The notes under the pieces: generated by a model
The model's input: only the letters and a program-made list of their open reading frames with translations
Database searches by the model: none
What the model was told of the DNA's origin: nothing
Program-made: the position numbers and the translations under genes
Assembly: GCA_016938235.1 (NCBI GenBank)
Contig: JAFGVA010000132.1
Location: 1 to 41,696 of the forward strand
DNA from: Bacteroidales bacterium
GTDB taxonomy: Bacteria > Bacteroidota > Bacteroidia > Bacteroidales > UBA10428
DNA: 41,696 nucleotides
Reading direction: 5' to 3'
In this document: positions 8,259 to 16,661 of the stretch, piece by piece
How positions within the stretch are numbered: the stretch's first letter is position 1
Layout of the letters: each line of letters starts with the position of its first letter

Positions 8259-8493
8259 GGCCGAAACTTGTTTAATCCCCGACCAAACCCATTAAGCTTC
8301 AAATCGTTGTAAGGGGATATATTGTTCGAAAAAAGGTATCAAATTAAAAAATGTAAAGGGATGATAGTTATCAGTTTATGAGGAAAATCAGATATTTAGC
8401 AAAAAAAAATTAGACATGGTGGTAATACAGGCTATGAAAGAAAGGAAGGGAAAAGTAGTGCATGCTGGAATATTCTAACCTCATCAGAACAAA
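8259..8493. other. Intergenic region upstream of the citrate-lyase operon
   Basis: 235 bp separate the sensor gene end from the citDE start, both on minus. This is the largest gap in the minus-strand run and the natural place for the operon promoter. I found no exact TTTG-N19-TAnnTTTG pair on the minus strand; the nearest is TTAATTTG, close to 8344-8351. No terminator-like hairpin with a T-run follows the sensor gene. No gene, RNA or repeat was recognised. Confidence 0.4.
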
Positions 8494-10995
8494 CTATAAA
8501 TTGCTTTTAAAATCAAAATTTACTTTGGTCTGAAGATTTGCAATTTCATTAAAAATCTTCTTTAGTGTAGATATTTCTATTTGTGTAAGATCTTTAACAA
8601 CAACCTCATTACCCGGAAATTGGTTGCTCATAATACTTTTGGCTTGAAACCTGAAACGCAGGTGCATTAAATAGTTGTAAGAAAGCATTAATTCATCATA
8701 CATGATTTTGGTTATTATCTCTGCTTTATACAGCTTTCTTATTCTGTTCGGAGTATTTGTTTCTGATAAGCCATTATGCAAGGAATACAACCTGGTAAAG
8801 CAAATGATGGGTAAAAGAATTTTCTTAACGTTAATAACAGATTGATCATGAGAAGTGTCTCTGCCAATAATGTTTCCGAACAGATTTGTTGGTGATTTAT
8901 ATTTCAACACTGGTAGTGCCAGGTTATAAAAAAAAACCGCTTGATGCTTCACCGTTGCATTAACATAATCCCGGAGTTCATTTACAATAGATTCCGAGCC
9001 ATAAACACACCTGAAATCGAAAAAAATACTGGCGTCTAAAATACTCTGAGGCTCACTATTACTAATCCAGTCAGAAAAATATTCTTTCCAGACAGAAAGT
9101 GTTTGAGTCCATTTTGGATTCTGCGCCATTATTTCACCCGAACAAAATCTATAACCAACTATGTTTAAATCGGAACAAACCCTGTTTCCTAATTTTCTGA
9201 AGTAAGCTAAGTGTTCTTCCCTTTGTCCAAAATCATCAATAATAATCGCATTATCCTGATCAGTAGAAAGAGTTTGCTCCTTACGGCCTTCGCTACCCAA
9301 TGCAATAAATGCAAATTCACACGGAGGCTTTCCTAAATCTTCCAGCGCCAGCTCTATTATTTTTACAGTAAAAGAGTCAGTTAATGAGCTGATAATTCTT
9401 GTAATATTCTCAGTCTTATCACTGCTTTCAACAAGAGCATTAATTAAAACCGGGACCTTTTCATTTATTTTCGATAATTGGCTCACATCAGTTGCCAATT
9501 CAATTTCTTTAATAAGGAAACTAACCGCATTCTGTTGTATACTAAAGATATCCTCGCAACTAATAGCACCAATAATTTCGCCAACATCGTTTTTAATGCC
9601 CAAATGAGATATATTTTTGTTTTTGAATAGTAAAACAGCTTCGTATAATAAGGCATTTTCGGAGAAACAAACCACCGGGGCAGTCATTATTTCATATGCC
9701 GGCTTTTCAAAACTTAAATTTTGAGCAACAACCCGCTTCTTTATATCGCTATCGTTAACAACGCCAACGATTTTGTCATTTCGGGTAATAAAAACTGCTT
9801 TACTGTTTTTTGCTGTCATTAGCTTTGCTAGCTCAAGAACAGTTGTGCTTTCATTACTTTTTACCAGCTTCTTAACAAAGTGTTTAATAGGCTGATTCAT
9901 AAGCAATAGTGAGGTTTGCAATTCGTGCGAGAGATGCTCCGATTCTATCTCCAATTGTTCTTTAGCGCTTATTTCTTTTGTTATAATAATATAACCTTCG
10001 GCATTAGCATACTTAACCTTCGAAATAGAAATTATTACATCCTTTTCACTTTTATCTTTACAGTTAATTTTAGTTTCAATGCTTAATGATTTCTTAGGAT
10101 CATCAATTCGTGTAATAAGCTCTGTCCAGCCAACCTGAAAAAGACTGTTAAGGCTTTGCTGTTTTAATTCAGAATTATCAAAACCTGAAAGACCGGAGAA
10201 TTTCAAATTTGAAAAAACAATCTCATTTTCGAGTATCATGAGTGTTCCCTCGGTGGAGGCTTCAACAAGCGATTTATATTTCTCTTTAGATAACAGTAAT
10301 TCAGAAGATGCCTTTCTTCGTCGGTTTTCAATGGCCAGGCTTTGGCGAACTACAAAAAGCAAAATAACAGAAACCAATAAACTTATGAAAATTGATATGC
10401 TGTACAGACGCCTTTTTAACTGGGCTATCTCATACTTTACATCTTCCAGGTAAATACCTGTACCAATAATCCAGTGCCAGGGAACAAATTCCTTAACAAA
10501 AGATAGTTTAGGAACTATTTGTGTTGAGTCATCCTTCCATTGCCACATGTAATCAATAAACCCCTCTCCCTTCTGCTCAACAAGTTTAGTAGCTTCTACG
10601 AATAATTTCTTTCCGTTTGCATCTTCATAATTACTTAAATCAGTATTCACCAACTCCAAACGGTAAGGATGCATTATCATTGTCGGATGACTATCTATAA
10701 TCCAGAAATAGTCTTTTAGTTCATGACCATAACGAATCTCGGATATGCGCAAGGCCGCAATATTTTGAGCTTCAGACTGGCTAAGATTTGAGTCGGTAAA
10801 TTCCTGGTTGTATTCCTCAAGCAAACTCCAGGCCGTATTGGTAAGTTCGCTTATCATCTCCTTCTTTTTATCGAGAATAGCTTTTTCGAAGTGAGGAATT
10901 AAAATTATATGAGTTAATAATATGAACAATACTATTGCCAGTATGGAGGGAAATACAATTACCAAAAAGAATCTATTTGATCCTCTGTCCGACAT
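8494..10995 (-). CDS. Membrane sensor: Cache-PAS-CBS pair-DUF294 nucleotidyltransferase
   Basis: 833 residues. A membrane helix at about 10-32 and another at about 199-217 bracket an extracytoplasmic Cache-type ligand domain (DYFWIID near 95, a MHPY block near 108, PWHWIIGTGIY near 172). A PAS-like domain follows (about 236-345), then a short linker helix (345-365), two CBS motifs (about 370-485), a GlnD/DUF294-type nucleotidyltransferase domain (GSEGRKEQ at 567-574 and Asp579-x-Asp581) and a C-terminal DUF294_C helical domain (about 680-825). No histidine kinase, GGDEF or HTH domain is present. DUF294/CBS proteins are known genomic companions of DUF4212/sodium:solute symporter pairs, and such a pair is encoded upstream here. 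It may read an outside carboxylate and the adenylate state (CBS), then nucleotidylate or gate a partner. The target is unknown. Confidence 0.85.
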   Translation of the reverse strand: MSDRGSNRFFLVIVFPSILAIVLFILLTHIILIPHFEKAILDKKKEMISELTNTAWSLLEEYNQEFTDSNLSQSEAQNIAALRISEIRYGHELKDYFWIIDSHPTMIMHPYRLELVNTDLSNYEDANGKKLFVEATKLVEQKGEGFIDYMWQWKDDSTQIVPKLSFVKEFVPWHWIIGTGIYLEDVKYEIAQLKRRLYSISIFISLLVSVILLFVVRQSLAIENRRRKASSELLLSKEKYKSLVEASTEGTLMILENEIVFSNLKFSGLSGFDNSELKQQSLNSLFQVGWTELITRIDDPKKSLSIETKINCKDKSEKDVIISISKVKYANAEGYIIITKEISAKEQLEIESEHLSHELQTSLLLMNQPIKHFVKKLVKSNESTTVLELAKLMTAKNSKAVFITRNDKIVGVVNDSDIKKRVVAQNLSFEKPAYEIMTAPVVCFSENALLYEAVLLFKNKNISHLGIKNDVGEIIGAISCEDIFSIQQNAVSFLIKEIELATDVSQLSKINEKVPVLINALVESSDKTENITRIISSLTDSFTVKIIELALEDLGKPPCEFAFIALGSEGRKEQTLSTDQDNAIIIDDFGQREEHLAYFRKLGNRVCSDLNIVGYRFCSGEIMAQNPKWTQTLSVWKEYFSDWISNSEPQSILDASIFFDFRCVYGSESIVNELRDYVNATVKHQAVFFYNLALPVLKYKSPTNLFGNIIGRDTSHDQSVINVKKILLPIICFTRLYSLHNGLSETNTPNRIRKLYKAEIITKIMYDELMLSYNYLMHLRFRFQAKSIMSNQFPGNEVVVKDLTQIEISTLKKIFNEIANLQTKVNFDFKSNL

Positions 10996-11047
10996 ATAAT
11001 TTTCTTTTAGAAGTTCAACTAAAATACAGTAATTATCTGATAATCGG

Positions 11048-11794
11048 TTAAAATCTGACTGCCTTTATTTTGTATTCTTCTGTATCAAAAATACTAAAAC
11101 CACTACGTTTATTGTTACAGGTAATTGGAGGCAAGCCAAAGCAAAAACTATTTTGATTTAGTACCTTACTTGTATACTTATAATATTTCAGGCTTTTACC
11201 GGTGGAAATAAAAAAGCCGTTAACATGCGAATGACCTGTAAAACTGAGAACACAGCCTTTTTCCTTCATAAACACAAAATGTTTCCTGAATTCATCGGCG
11301 TATGTATAAAACTCTCTTTTTAAACCCAAAATATTGGGATATATGTAGTGTGTTAAGAGAATATTAACTCCTCCCATATTACAAATTATATATTCGGGCA
11401 ATGACTTAAGATATTCTATATCTTCCAGTTTATACAAGGGATTTAAATCATATTCTTCATGCATCCATAGCTTATCACCTGCTAATGAATACCTGTCATG
11501 ATAATCAAGCTGATACCAGTTTTCCGGGAAATTAAAGAAATTGCAATTTTTGGGAATAATTTGGGCTGCATGAATGTCATGGTTTCCTATAATAACATAT
11601 TTGCAATTTTCCCTGATTAGTCTGAGACATTCATGTGCATTTCTGGTTCGCAGGTATTTATAATTTGGAGCGCTAAAACCCGAAATATCTCCCAAACAAA
11701 CGACTTCATTTACAGATAGTTTATCTATTATTCTGAATGCATTCTTCAAGCTAATGATATCCTCGTGTATATCTGTGATGAATGCTATTTTCAT
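11048..11794 (-). CDS. Calcineurin-like metallophosphoesterase
   Basis: 248 residues from ATG 11794. The two-metal phosphoesterase motifs are present in order: TDIH (Asp8, His10), GDISG (Asp36), GNHD (Asn71, His72), LTHY and GHSHVNG. A start at 11848 is open, but it would place a 12-bp terminator hairpin inside the coding region and add a tail not matching the family, so 11794 is preferred. The protein is cytosolic with no signal peptide. It could hydrolyse a phosphodiester such as a cyclic nucleotide, or a small phosphoester. It lies between a sensor with a nucleotidyltransferase domain (53 bp downstream) and the porin, so a role in resetting a nucleotide signal made or read by the sensor is possible; this is inference only. 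Confidence 0.8.
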   Translation of the reverse strand: MKIAFITDIHEDIISLKNAFRIIDKLSVNEVVCLGDISGFSAPNYKYLRTRNAHECLRLIRENCKYVIIGNHDIHAAQIIPKNCNFFNFPENWYQLDYHDRYSLAGDKLWMHEEYDLNPLYKLEDIEYLKSLPEYIICNMGGVNILLTHYIYPNILGLKREFYTYADEFRKHFVFMKEKGCVLSFTGHSHVNGFFISTGKSLKYYKYTSKVLNQNSFCFGLPPITCNNKRSGFSIFDTEEYKIKAVRF

Positions 11795-11805
11795 AATATG
11801 CTGAT

Positions 11806-11843
11806 AAAAAATAAAATTCCTTCCGAAAAAATCGGAAGGAATT
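11806..11843 (-). terminator. Rho-independent terminator after the porin gene
   Basis: A perfect 12-bp stem: AATTCCTTCCGA (11815-11826) and TCGGAAGGAATT (11832-11843) with a 5-base A loop. On the minus strand it is followed by a U-rich run with one A (to 11806). It starts 18 bp after the porin stop and ends 12 bp before the phosphoesterase ATG, so it should end or attenuate transcription from the symporter operon before the phosphoesterase and sensor genes. Confidence 0.8.
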
Positions 11844-11861
11844 AACAAATGCTAATCAATA

Positions 11862-13208
11862 CTAAAATGAATATATTGTACTCAATAAAAAGCGTGTATT
11901 TGAAACTTGATGCGTAGTTGAAGCAATATAGTTAACATCATAATCAGCGCCATAAACTGCTGATGTATACTCGATCTCGAAAGCTATCTTCGTTTTGTTT
12001 GAAATGAAAATAATCCTGGGTGAAATTCGTAATAATGATTCAATACCGGGACTGGTACCAGTTTGTGTTCCAAGACCATAAATACTGTTACCGGCATTTG
12101 ACATTGCTTCTTTCGTTCCATTGTTTTTTAAAACCCCGGCAAATAAGCCTGCCTGAATCTTCTTGCCATTGGTGTGAATTTCTCCCCAGATGGTTTTATT
12201 TTTTATCGGAGTATAAGATTGCTCTCTGGTAATAGGGTCAACAACATCTTTCACAGCAAAACCACTGATTGATAGAACATCAGCAATATTTTCGCCATAG
12301 CGGTATTGCAGTTTTATTGTTACCGGTTTCAGTACAAGCTTAGTAAATACTATTGCTGTTAATCCTGAAACTTTTTCATCGACCTTGTACTTCTCTGTAA
12401 CTGCTTTTACAGGCCATACCAAACCATTTTGGTCAACAGTATCATAAGCAGCAGTTATTTCAATTTGGCTGTAAATTCTGGGTACGATAGTTTTATAGGC
12501 TATTCCGGCACCTGCAAGGAAACTTGCACCAGCTGCTTCGTTCTTCAATTCATACTGAACCTGGAAATGTAAATCCGGTAAAACAGCATTTCGCAAATAT
12601 TCTGAACTTATACCGTTAGCTCCCCTTGATGTATAATCGCGCTGACCGAGGATTGCCCCCATTACTTTAATTCCTCCGAGAGTTTGTGTTACCCTTATTT
12701 GAGGGTTCCGCGCAAAAGACTGCAAAGGGGTTCCCGTATTAAAAGATACTGTCCCAGGAAAGCACCCGGTAACAAATAAAGGATTCCAGGTTTGTCCAGT
12801 AATTAATTCGGTATTGCTCCAATTCAGCTTAAGAAAAGCATGTCTCATTCTGAACAGGTTAATATTATCGTTAGCCTGAGCAAAGAAATCGCCTTCAATA
12901 ACTCCTGAAGTTTTGGCACCAAAAGCATCAGGACCGGTAATTTTACCAGACAGACGTGATTGAATGGACAAAAAATTGAAATTTGGTGTAGCATTAATAT
13001 CAGAACCTAAGGCATCTATATTCTCAGGTGTCGGCCATAAAAGGAAATGGCCTTCACGGGCATTTACGGTTTGCCTGCTGTCATAGAAAAAATCGTTTTT
13101 TACAAAACCGGAAAATTCTATTCCAAACTTCTTTTCTTCATCCTGTGCATAAGAAATAGAACCAAATAACAGACATAGGATAACAATATTTAGTATAGTT
13201 TTTTTCAT
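11862..13208 (-). CDS. Outer-membrane beta-barrel protein (DcaP-like porin candidate)
   Basis: 448 residues. A signal peptide is plain: Lys-Lys, a hydrophobic core and a cleavage site at SYAQ-DEE (near 21-22). The mature protein has alternating aromatic/polar strands, the block FVKNDFFYDSRQTV, a GEIHTNGKKIQAGLFAG strand and a C-terminal strand ending in ...STIYSF, where a terminal Phe is typical of BAM-inserted barrels. In Bacteroidota such single-chain barrels with ITGQTWN-like blocks serve as small-solute porins. It is transcribed with the symporter and TPR genes and ends at a terminator. It probably lets the symporter's substrate cross the outer membrane; the substrate is not shown by the sequence. 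Confidence 0.7.
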   Translation of the reverse strand: MKKTILNIVILCLLFGSISYAQDEEKKFGIEFSGFVKNDFFYDSRQTVNAREGHFLLWPTPENIDALGSDINATPNFNFLSIQSRLSGKITGPDAFGAKTSGVIEGDFFAQANDNINLFRMRHAFLKLNWSNTELITGQTWNPLFVTGCFPGTVSFNTGTPLQSFARNPQIRVTQTLGGIKVMGAILGQRDYTSRGANGISSEYLRNAVLPDLHFQVQYELKNEAAGASFLAGAGIAYKTIVPRIYSQIEITAAYDTVDQNGLVWPVKAVTEKYKVDEKVSGLTAIVFTKLVLKPVTIKLQYRYGENIADVLSISGFAVKDVVDPITREQSYTPIKNKTIWGEIHTNGKKIQAGLFAGVLKNNGTKEAMSNAGNSIYGLGTQTGTSPGIESLLRISPRIIFISNKTKIAFEIEYTSAVYGADYDVNYIASTTHQVSNTRFLLSTIYSF

Positions 13209-13235
13209 GATATCTTAGTTTTATTTTCAATTTAA

Positions 13236-13994
13236 CTAATTTTTTTCAGGTGGAAATAATTTTTGCAATAAAGTTCTCTTTTTTAGCGGCCTTCCAAGCA
13301 AAATATTCAGGTTATTCTCCGCTGTCAGATTATCTTCCCAAAATTCCAACGCTTTAATGTACATACCGGCAGCTTTCTCATATTCCTCCCTATGTCGGTA
13401 AACAATTCCCAGGTTAGTATAGCTCACCGATAATCTTCTTCCCGATTCCAGCTGAGCTTCCTCAATTTCTTTCACCCGGTTCTCCAGGAAATTAATAATT
13501 TGTTTCTTATTATCAGTCTGAATACCTTCAGTGAACTCTTCTTTAATGCCTTGTTCAATTTCCCCGGAAGATAAATTTTCGAATCTTTTTAACCAATTCG
13601 TATAAATATCTATACTGGTTAAAGATTCTTTTTCTGCTAACTCAATCAGAGAATCTTTTGCCAAAGAATCAATTTGGGAAGAAAAAAGTGCCATGGTTAG
13701 AAAAGCAGCCGCCCTGTTATTATATAAAACTCCAATTTCAAAAGAATTTTTGTATGCAGGTATGCCTTTGTAGATTTCTTCAATGGTATCCATCAGAAAA
13801 ATTACAGAATCTAGATAGTTAGCTTCGGCATAATGGTTGTAAAGCTCATACATTTTCCTTGCCTTAACAACTCTTGGATCAACTGAAGCATTGATTTTCT
13901 TATAATGAAAGTGGGCAAAAACAAGGCTGAAAAAAACAAGAGTAATCATAAGCAGTATGAGTACTCTTGTTTTTTGATTCTGTAATACATTCAT
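13236..13994 (-). CDS. Membrane-anchored TPR-repeat protein
   Basis: 252 residues. One hydrophobic segment at about 12-28 serves as an uncleaved N-terminal anchor. The rest is helical and acidic. TPR-like pairs are visible (ARKMYELYNHYAEANYLDS; SYTNLGIVYRHREEYEKAA near 190-208, then AALEFWE-like helices to the C-terminus). TPR domains usually bind partner proteins. Its ATG overlaps the symporter stop (TAATG at 13992-13996), so the two are translationally coupled, and it precedes the barrel gene by 27 bp. It may be a periplasmic adaptor between the inner-membrane symporter and the outer-membrane barrel. I do not recognise a named family. Confidence 0.65.
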   Translation of the reverse strand: MNVLQNQKTRVLILLMITLVFFSLVFAHFHYKKINASVDPRVVKARKMYELYNHYAEANYLDSVIFLMDTIEEIYKGIPAYKNSFEIGVLYNNRAAAFLTMALFSSQIDSLAKDSLIELAEKESLTSIDIYTNWLKRFENLSSGEIEQGIKEEFTEGIQTDNKKQIINFLENRVKEIEEAQLESGRRLSVSYTNLGIVYRHREEYEKAAGMYIKALEFWEDNLTAENNLNILLGRPLKKRTLLQKLFPPEKN

Positions 13995-15664
13995 TAAGAA
14001 TGGACTTTTTCAATTAAGAATTTACGTATTTCAAGAGGTGTTTCTTTGGTTAACTTTGAAACAATAATATGCACTATTATTGATAGCGGTGCTCCAATCC
14101 AGGCAAAGTACCAGGCTTCGAGCCAGTAACTAATAAAATTGTGGAATGGAAGTGTCACGCCCTCTTTACCGGCAATAAAATAAGCAATAGCAATAAGAGA
14201 AACTAATCCACCGGTAATTAATCCGGCAGCTGCGCCTGTTTTATTAGACCCACTCCACCAAATACCCAATAAAAACAATGGAAATATAGTACAACCGGCA
14301 AGTGAGAATGCTACTGCAACAAGCTGACCAATAAGAGCCCAATCTTTAAGTGCCAGTAATGTTACGATTACAGCCATAAGAATAGTACCTAATCTTGCGG
14401 CTATCAGCTGACTTTTAGGTCTTGCGTTTGGATTAATTACTTTCACGTATAAATCGTGAGCAAACGCAGAAGATCCGGCAACCAATAAACCCGAAACTGT
14501 TGAAAATGCAGCTGATACTCCTCCGGCTGCAAGCAGTCCAACAATGAGCGGATTAACATTACCAAGCTGGGCAGTGTATACAACTATAGCGTCTTTGGCC
14601 AATTTTCCTACTTCCTGGTTAGCCGACAATATTTTACCAAATGCAGCATAAGCCGGAGCACTCCAATATAAAATACAAATGAAGAATAAACCCCAAACTA
14701 CTGACCAACGGGCATCCCTGGCTTTAGGCACAACATAAAAACGCTGAATTACATGAGGAAGTCCTGCGGTTCCTACCATTAAAGAAAAGGCAATAGCTAT
14801 CCATTGAAAGAAAGATTTACCGGTAGCCGGATCCCATGGCATGGCATATTCCGGTGAAGGAACAATTGCATATGCATGACCAAAAGCATTAGTTAATGCT
14901 TCTTTGGCATCGAGAGGTATTCCGTTAACAACATCTGAAACAACAGAACCATAACCTATCTGGGGCAACAACCAGAAATATTTAAACTTATACGTTAAAA
15001 TAAATAAAGGTAAAAGGAATGAAACTATAATAATTACATATTGTATCTGCATGTTTTTGGTAACTCCTAACATACCTGAAATAAGCGTATATGCTAATAC
15101 AACCGAACCTCCAATAATAACTGCCAGGGTATAATCCAGACCTAAGATCCATTTAAACATGAGTCCAATACCTCCAAACTGACCAACGCAATACGAAATG
15201 GATATTAAAATGGCAATAACAGCTCCAACGGCTCTCATTGATTGTGAATAATAGCGGTCTCCGATAAAATCAGCAGCTGTATATTTTCCGTATTTACGAA
15301 TCTGTCCGGCCATAAGAATTAAAAGAAGTACATATCCTCCTGTCCAGCCCACAACATAGGACAAACCATGATATCCGGAACCATACATAAGAGCAGCCAT
15401 GCCGAGAAATGATGCTGCACTCATCCAGTTCGATGCAATAGCCATTCCTGAACCCACTTTAGAGATTCCCCTTCCAGCGGCATAATAGTCGTTTGTATCT
15501 TTAGCCCTGAAAAGAATACCTACTAAAACAAATAAAGTAAGTATCGTAATAAGAATTATCGCAGGACCTGGTTGAAAGTTACCTTCAAGCTTGGTAGCAG
15601 CTGTTGCAGCATGTGAAAATACGGGCAAACAAAGCATTATAATGGGTAAAAATATCTTTTTCAT
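13994..15664 (-). CDS. Sodium:solute symporter (acetate-permease/ActP type)
   Basis: 556 residues with about 13-14 membrane helices. An N-terminal hydrophobic segment ending near SHAA looks like a signal peptide. SSS-family motifs: YYAAGRGISKVGSGMAIASN, SAASFLG, GLPHVIQRFY in the middle, and GGVSAAFSTVSGLLVAGSSAF about two thirds along. The family moves a monocarboxylate or other small organic solute into the cell with sodium. This subtype pairs with a DUF4212 small subunit, and such a gene lies 27 bp upstream. Its stop overlaps the TPR gene start. Acetate or a similar carboxylate is a reasonable guess, given the ActP resemblance and the citrate-lyase operon downstream. The substrate remains to be shown. 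Confidence 0.88.
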   Translation of the reverse strand: MKKIFLPIIMLCLPVFSHAATAATKLEGNFQPGPAIILITILTLFVLVGILFRAKDTNDYYAAGRGISKVGSGMAIASNWMSAASFLGMAALMYGSGYHGLSYVVGWTGGYVLLLILMAGQIRKYGKYTAADFIGDRYYSQSMRAVGAVIAILISISYCVGQFGGIGLMFKWILGLDYTLAVIIGGSVVLAYTLISGMLGVTKNMQIQYVIIIVSFLLPLFILTYKFKYFWLLPQIGYGSVVSDVVNGIPLDAKEALTNAFGHAYAIVPSPEYAMPWDPATGKSFFQWIAIAFSLMVGTAGLPHVIQRFYVVPKARDARWSVVWGLFFICILYWSAPAYAAFGKILSANQEVGKLAKDAIVVYTAQLGNVNPLIVGLLAAGGVSAAFSTVSGLLVAGSSAFAHDLYVKVINPNARPKSQLIAARLGTILMAVIVTLLALKDWALIGQLVAVAFSLAGCTIFPLFLLGIWWSGSNKTGAAAGLITGGLVSLIAIAYFIAGKEGVTLPFHNFISYWLEAWYFAWIGAPLSIIVHIIVSKLTKETPLEIRKFLIEKVHS

Positions 15665-15691
15665 AATATTCTTGATTTGGATTTGAATGAA

Positions 15692-16444
15692 TTAGTCAGC
15701 AATGTTGAATTTTGCATTTAAATTATCGGTTCGTACGCAATAAATCCAGCACAATCCAACAAATAAAATGAGAAGAAAAACTGCTGTATAGAAATAATGA
15801 AACGGAAAACCAAGAATAACGGTATCTGTGAGTACTGATTGATTATGAACCAGGTATTTCTCCATTACTTTTGGCAGGTTTGAATATGTCTCTGCAGATA
15901 ATTCCTTGCATTGCACACTATTTAATTCCAAAGGAAGGATTGTTGTTCTAACATCATTTCTATCTAATCCGATAACTTTACTAAGAGCTTCAGAAAGCGT
16001 ATTTTTCATATCAATGTATTTCTTATCATTGATATTTTCAATTTCCTCTTTGTACTTTTCAAAACCAGCTATTTTAGTTAAATAGGCTTCCTGAACCGAA
16101 TCAGTTATTAACTGAAAAACAGACCAATTAAAGGCATTATCTAAAACAGGTTTATCTTCTGGTGCAATAGCAATTTTGCCTAAAACTGAAAGGCTAACCT
16201 TGCTAAGTTCCTGAAGATTGGCCTGTGTTGCTTCTCCTTTTAAAATTTCTGGCCATACTTGTTCAAATGTTGAGTAGGCAGGCTCGGGAGTTGGTTTTTC
16301 AAGTATCCTTAATAAAAACTGAAAACCAAAGATAGATACTGCCCAGATTAATGCCAGCCAGACAGCCATATTCCTGTTTGCCTTAGCCTGGGGTGTTGTT
16401 GGTTTAAAAAAACTGATGTGGTAATCATTGGGGGAGTCGTTCAT
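15692..16444 (-). CDS. Enlarged DUF4212-like small subunit of the sodium:solute symporter
   Basis: 250 residues. The two ends look like the two-helix DUF4212 protein (usually about 90 residues): a first helix at about 23-46, and a C-terminal helix at about 210-235 preceded by LGFPFHYFY and ending in RTDNLNAKFNI. Between them lies an insertion of about 150 residues, hydrophilic and rich in Glu/Lys/Asn, probably on the outer face of the membrane if both helices span it. In known pairs the small subunit precedes and accompanies the symporter; here it is likewise 27 bp upstream. The insertion matches nothing I recognise. It could be a gate or a docking domain for the TPR protein. The DUF4212 call rests on the terminal similarity and on position. 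Confidence 0.65.
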   Translation of the reverse strand: MNDSPNDYHISFFKPTTPQAKANRNMAVWLALIWAVSIFGFQFLLRILEKPTPEPAYSTFEQVWPEILKGEATQANLQELSKVSLSVLGKIAIAPEDKPVLDNAFNWSVFQLITDSVQEAYLTKIAGFEKYKEEIENINDKKYIDMKNTLSEALSKVIGLDRNDVRTTILPLELNSVQCKELSAETYSNLPKVMEKYLVHNQSVLTDTVILGFPFHYFYTAVFLLILFVGLCWIYCVRTDNLNAKFNIAD

Positions 16445-16584
16445 AATAAATTGTTTTAAGTAGGTTAGGTTTTACAGCAATAAATATAAACTAAAATTGA
16501 ATAAAAGCTAATCACACAATAACAAAAAAATCAAATACAGATATTTATCAAAAACATAAATATTTTCGAAAAAAAGCTCCTTGC

Positions 16585-16615
16585 TTTGAAAAAAGGCAGG
16601 CTTGTTGTAACTTTT
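16585..16615 (+). promoter_or_regulatory. Candidate Bacteroidota promoter for the ABC exporter
   Basis: TTTG (16585-16588), 19 bp, then TAACTTTT (16608-16615), one mismatch from TAnnTTTG. The predicted start of transcription is near 16621, giving a leader of about 40 bases to ATG 16662. The palindrome at 16619-16631 falls on the predicted start. Confidence 0.5.
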
Positions 16616-16618
16616 ACC

Positions 16619-16631
16619 GCGTAAATTACGC
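16619..16631. promoter_or_regulatory. Palindrome GCGTAA-A-TTACGC, operator candidate
   Basis: A perfect 6-1-6 inverted repeat placed at the predicted transcription start of the ABC exporter gene. Such symmetry suits a dimeric regulator. No regulator gene lies next to it. The symmetry is seen; the role is inferred. Confidence 0.35.
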
Positions 16632-16661
16632 CAATACATAAAACAAAATATCAGACCATTT

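Noticed and set aside
11794-11848. Longer phosphoesterase beginning at ATG 11848
   Set aside because: It would include a perfect terminator hairpin, while the family motif starts with MKIAFITDIH at 11794.
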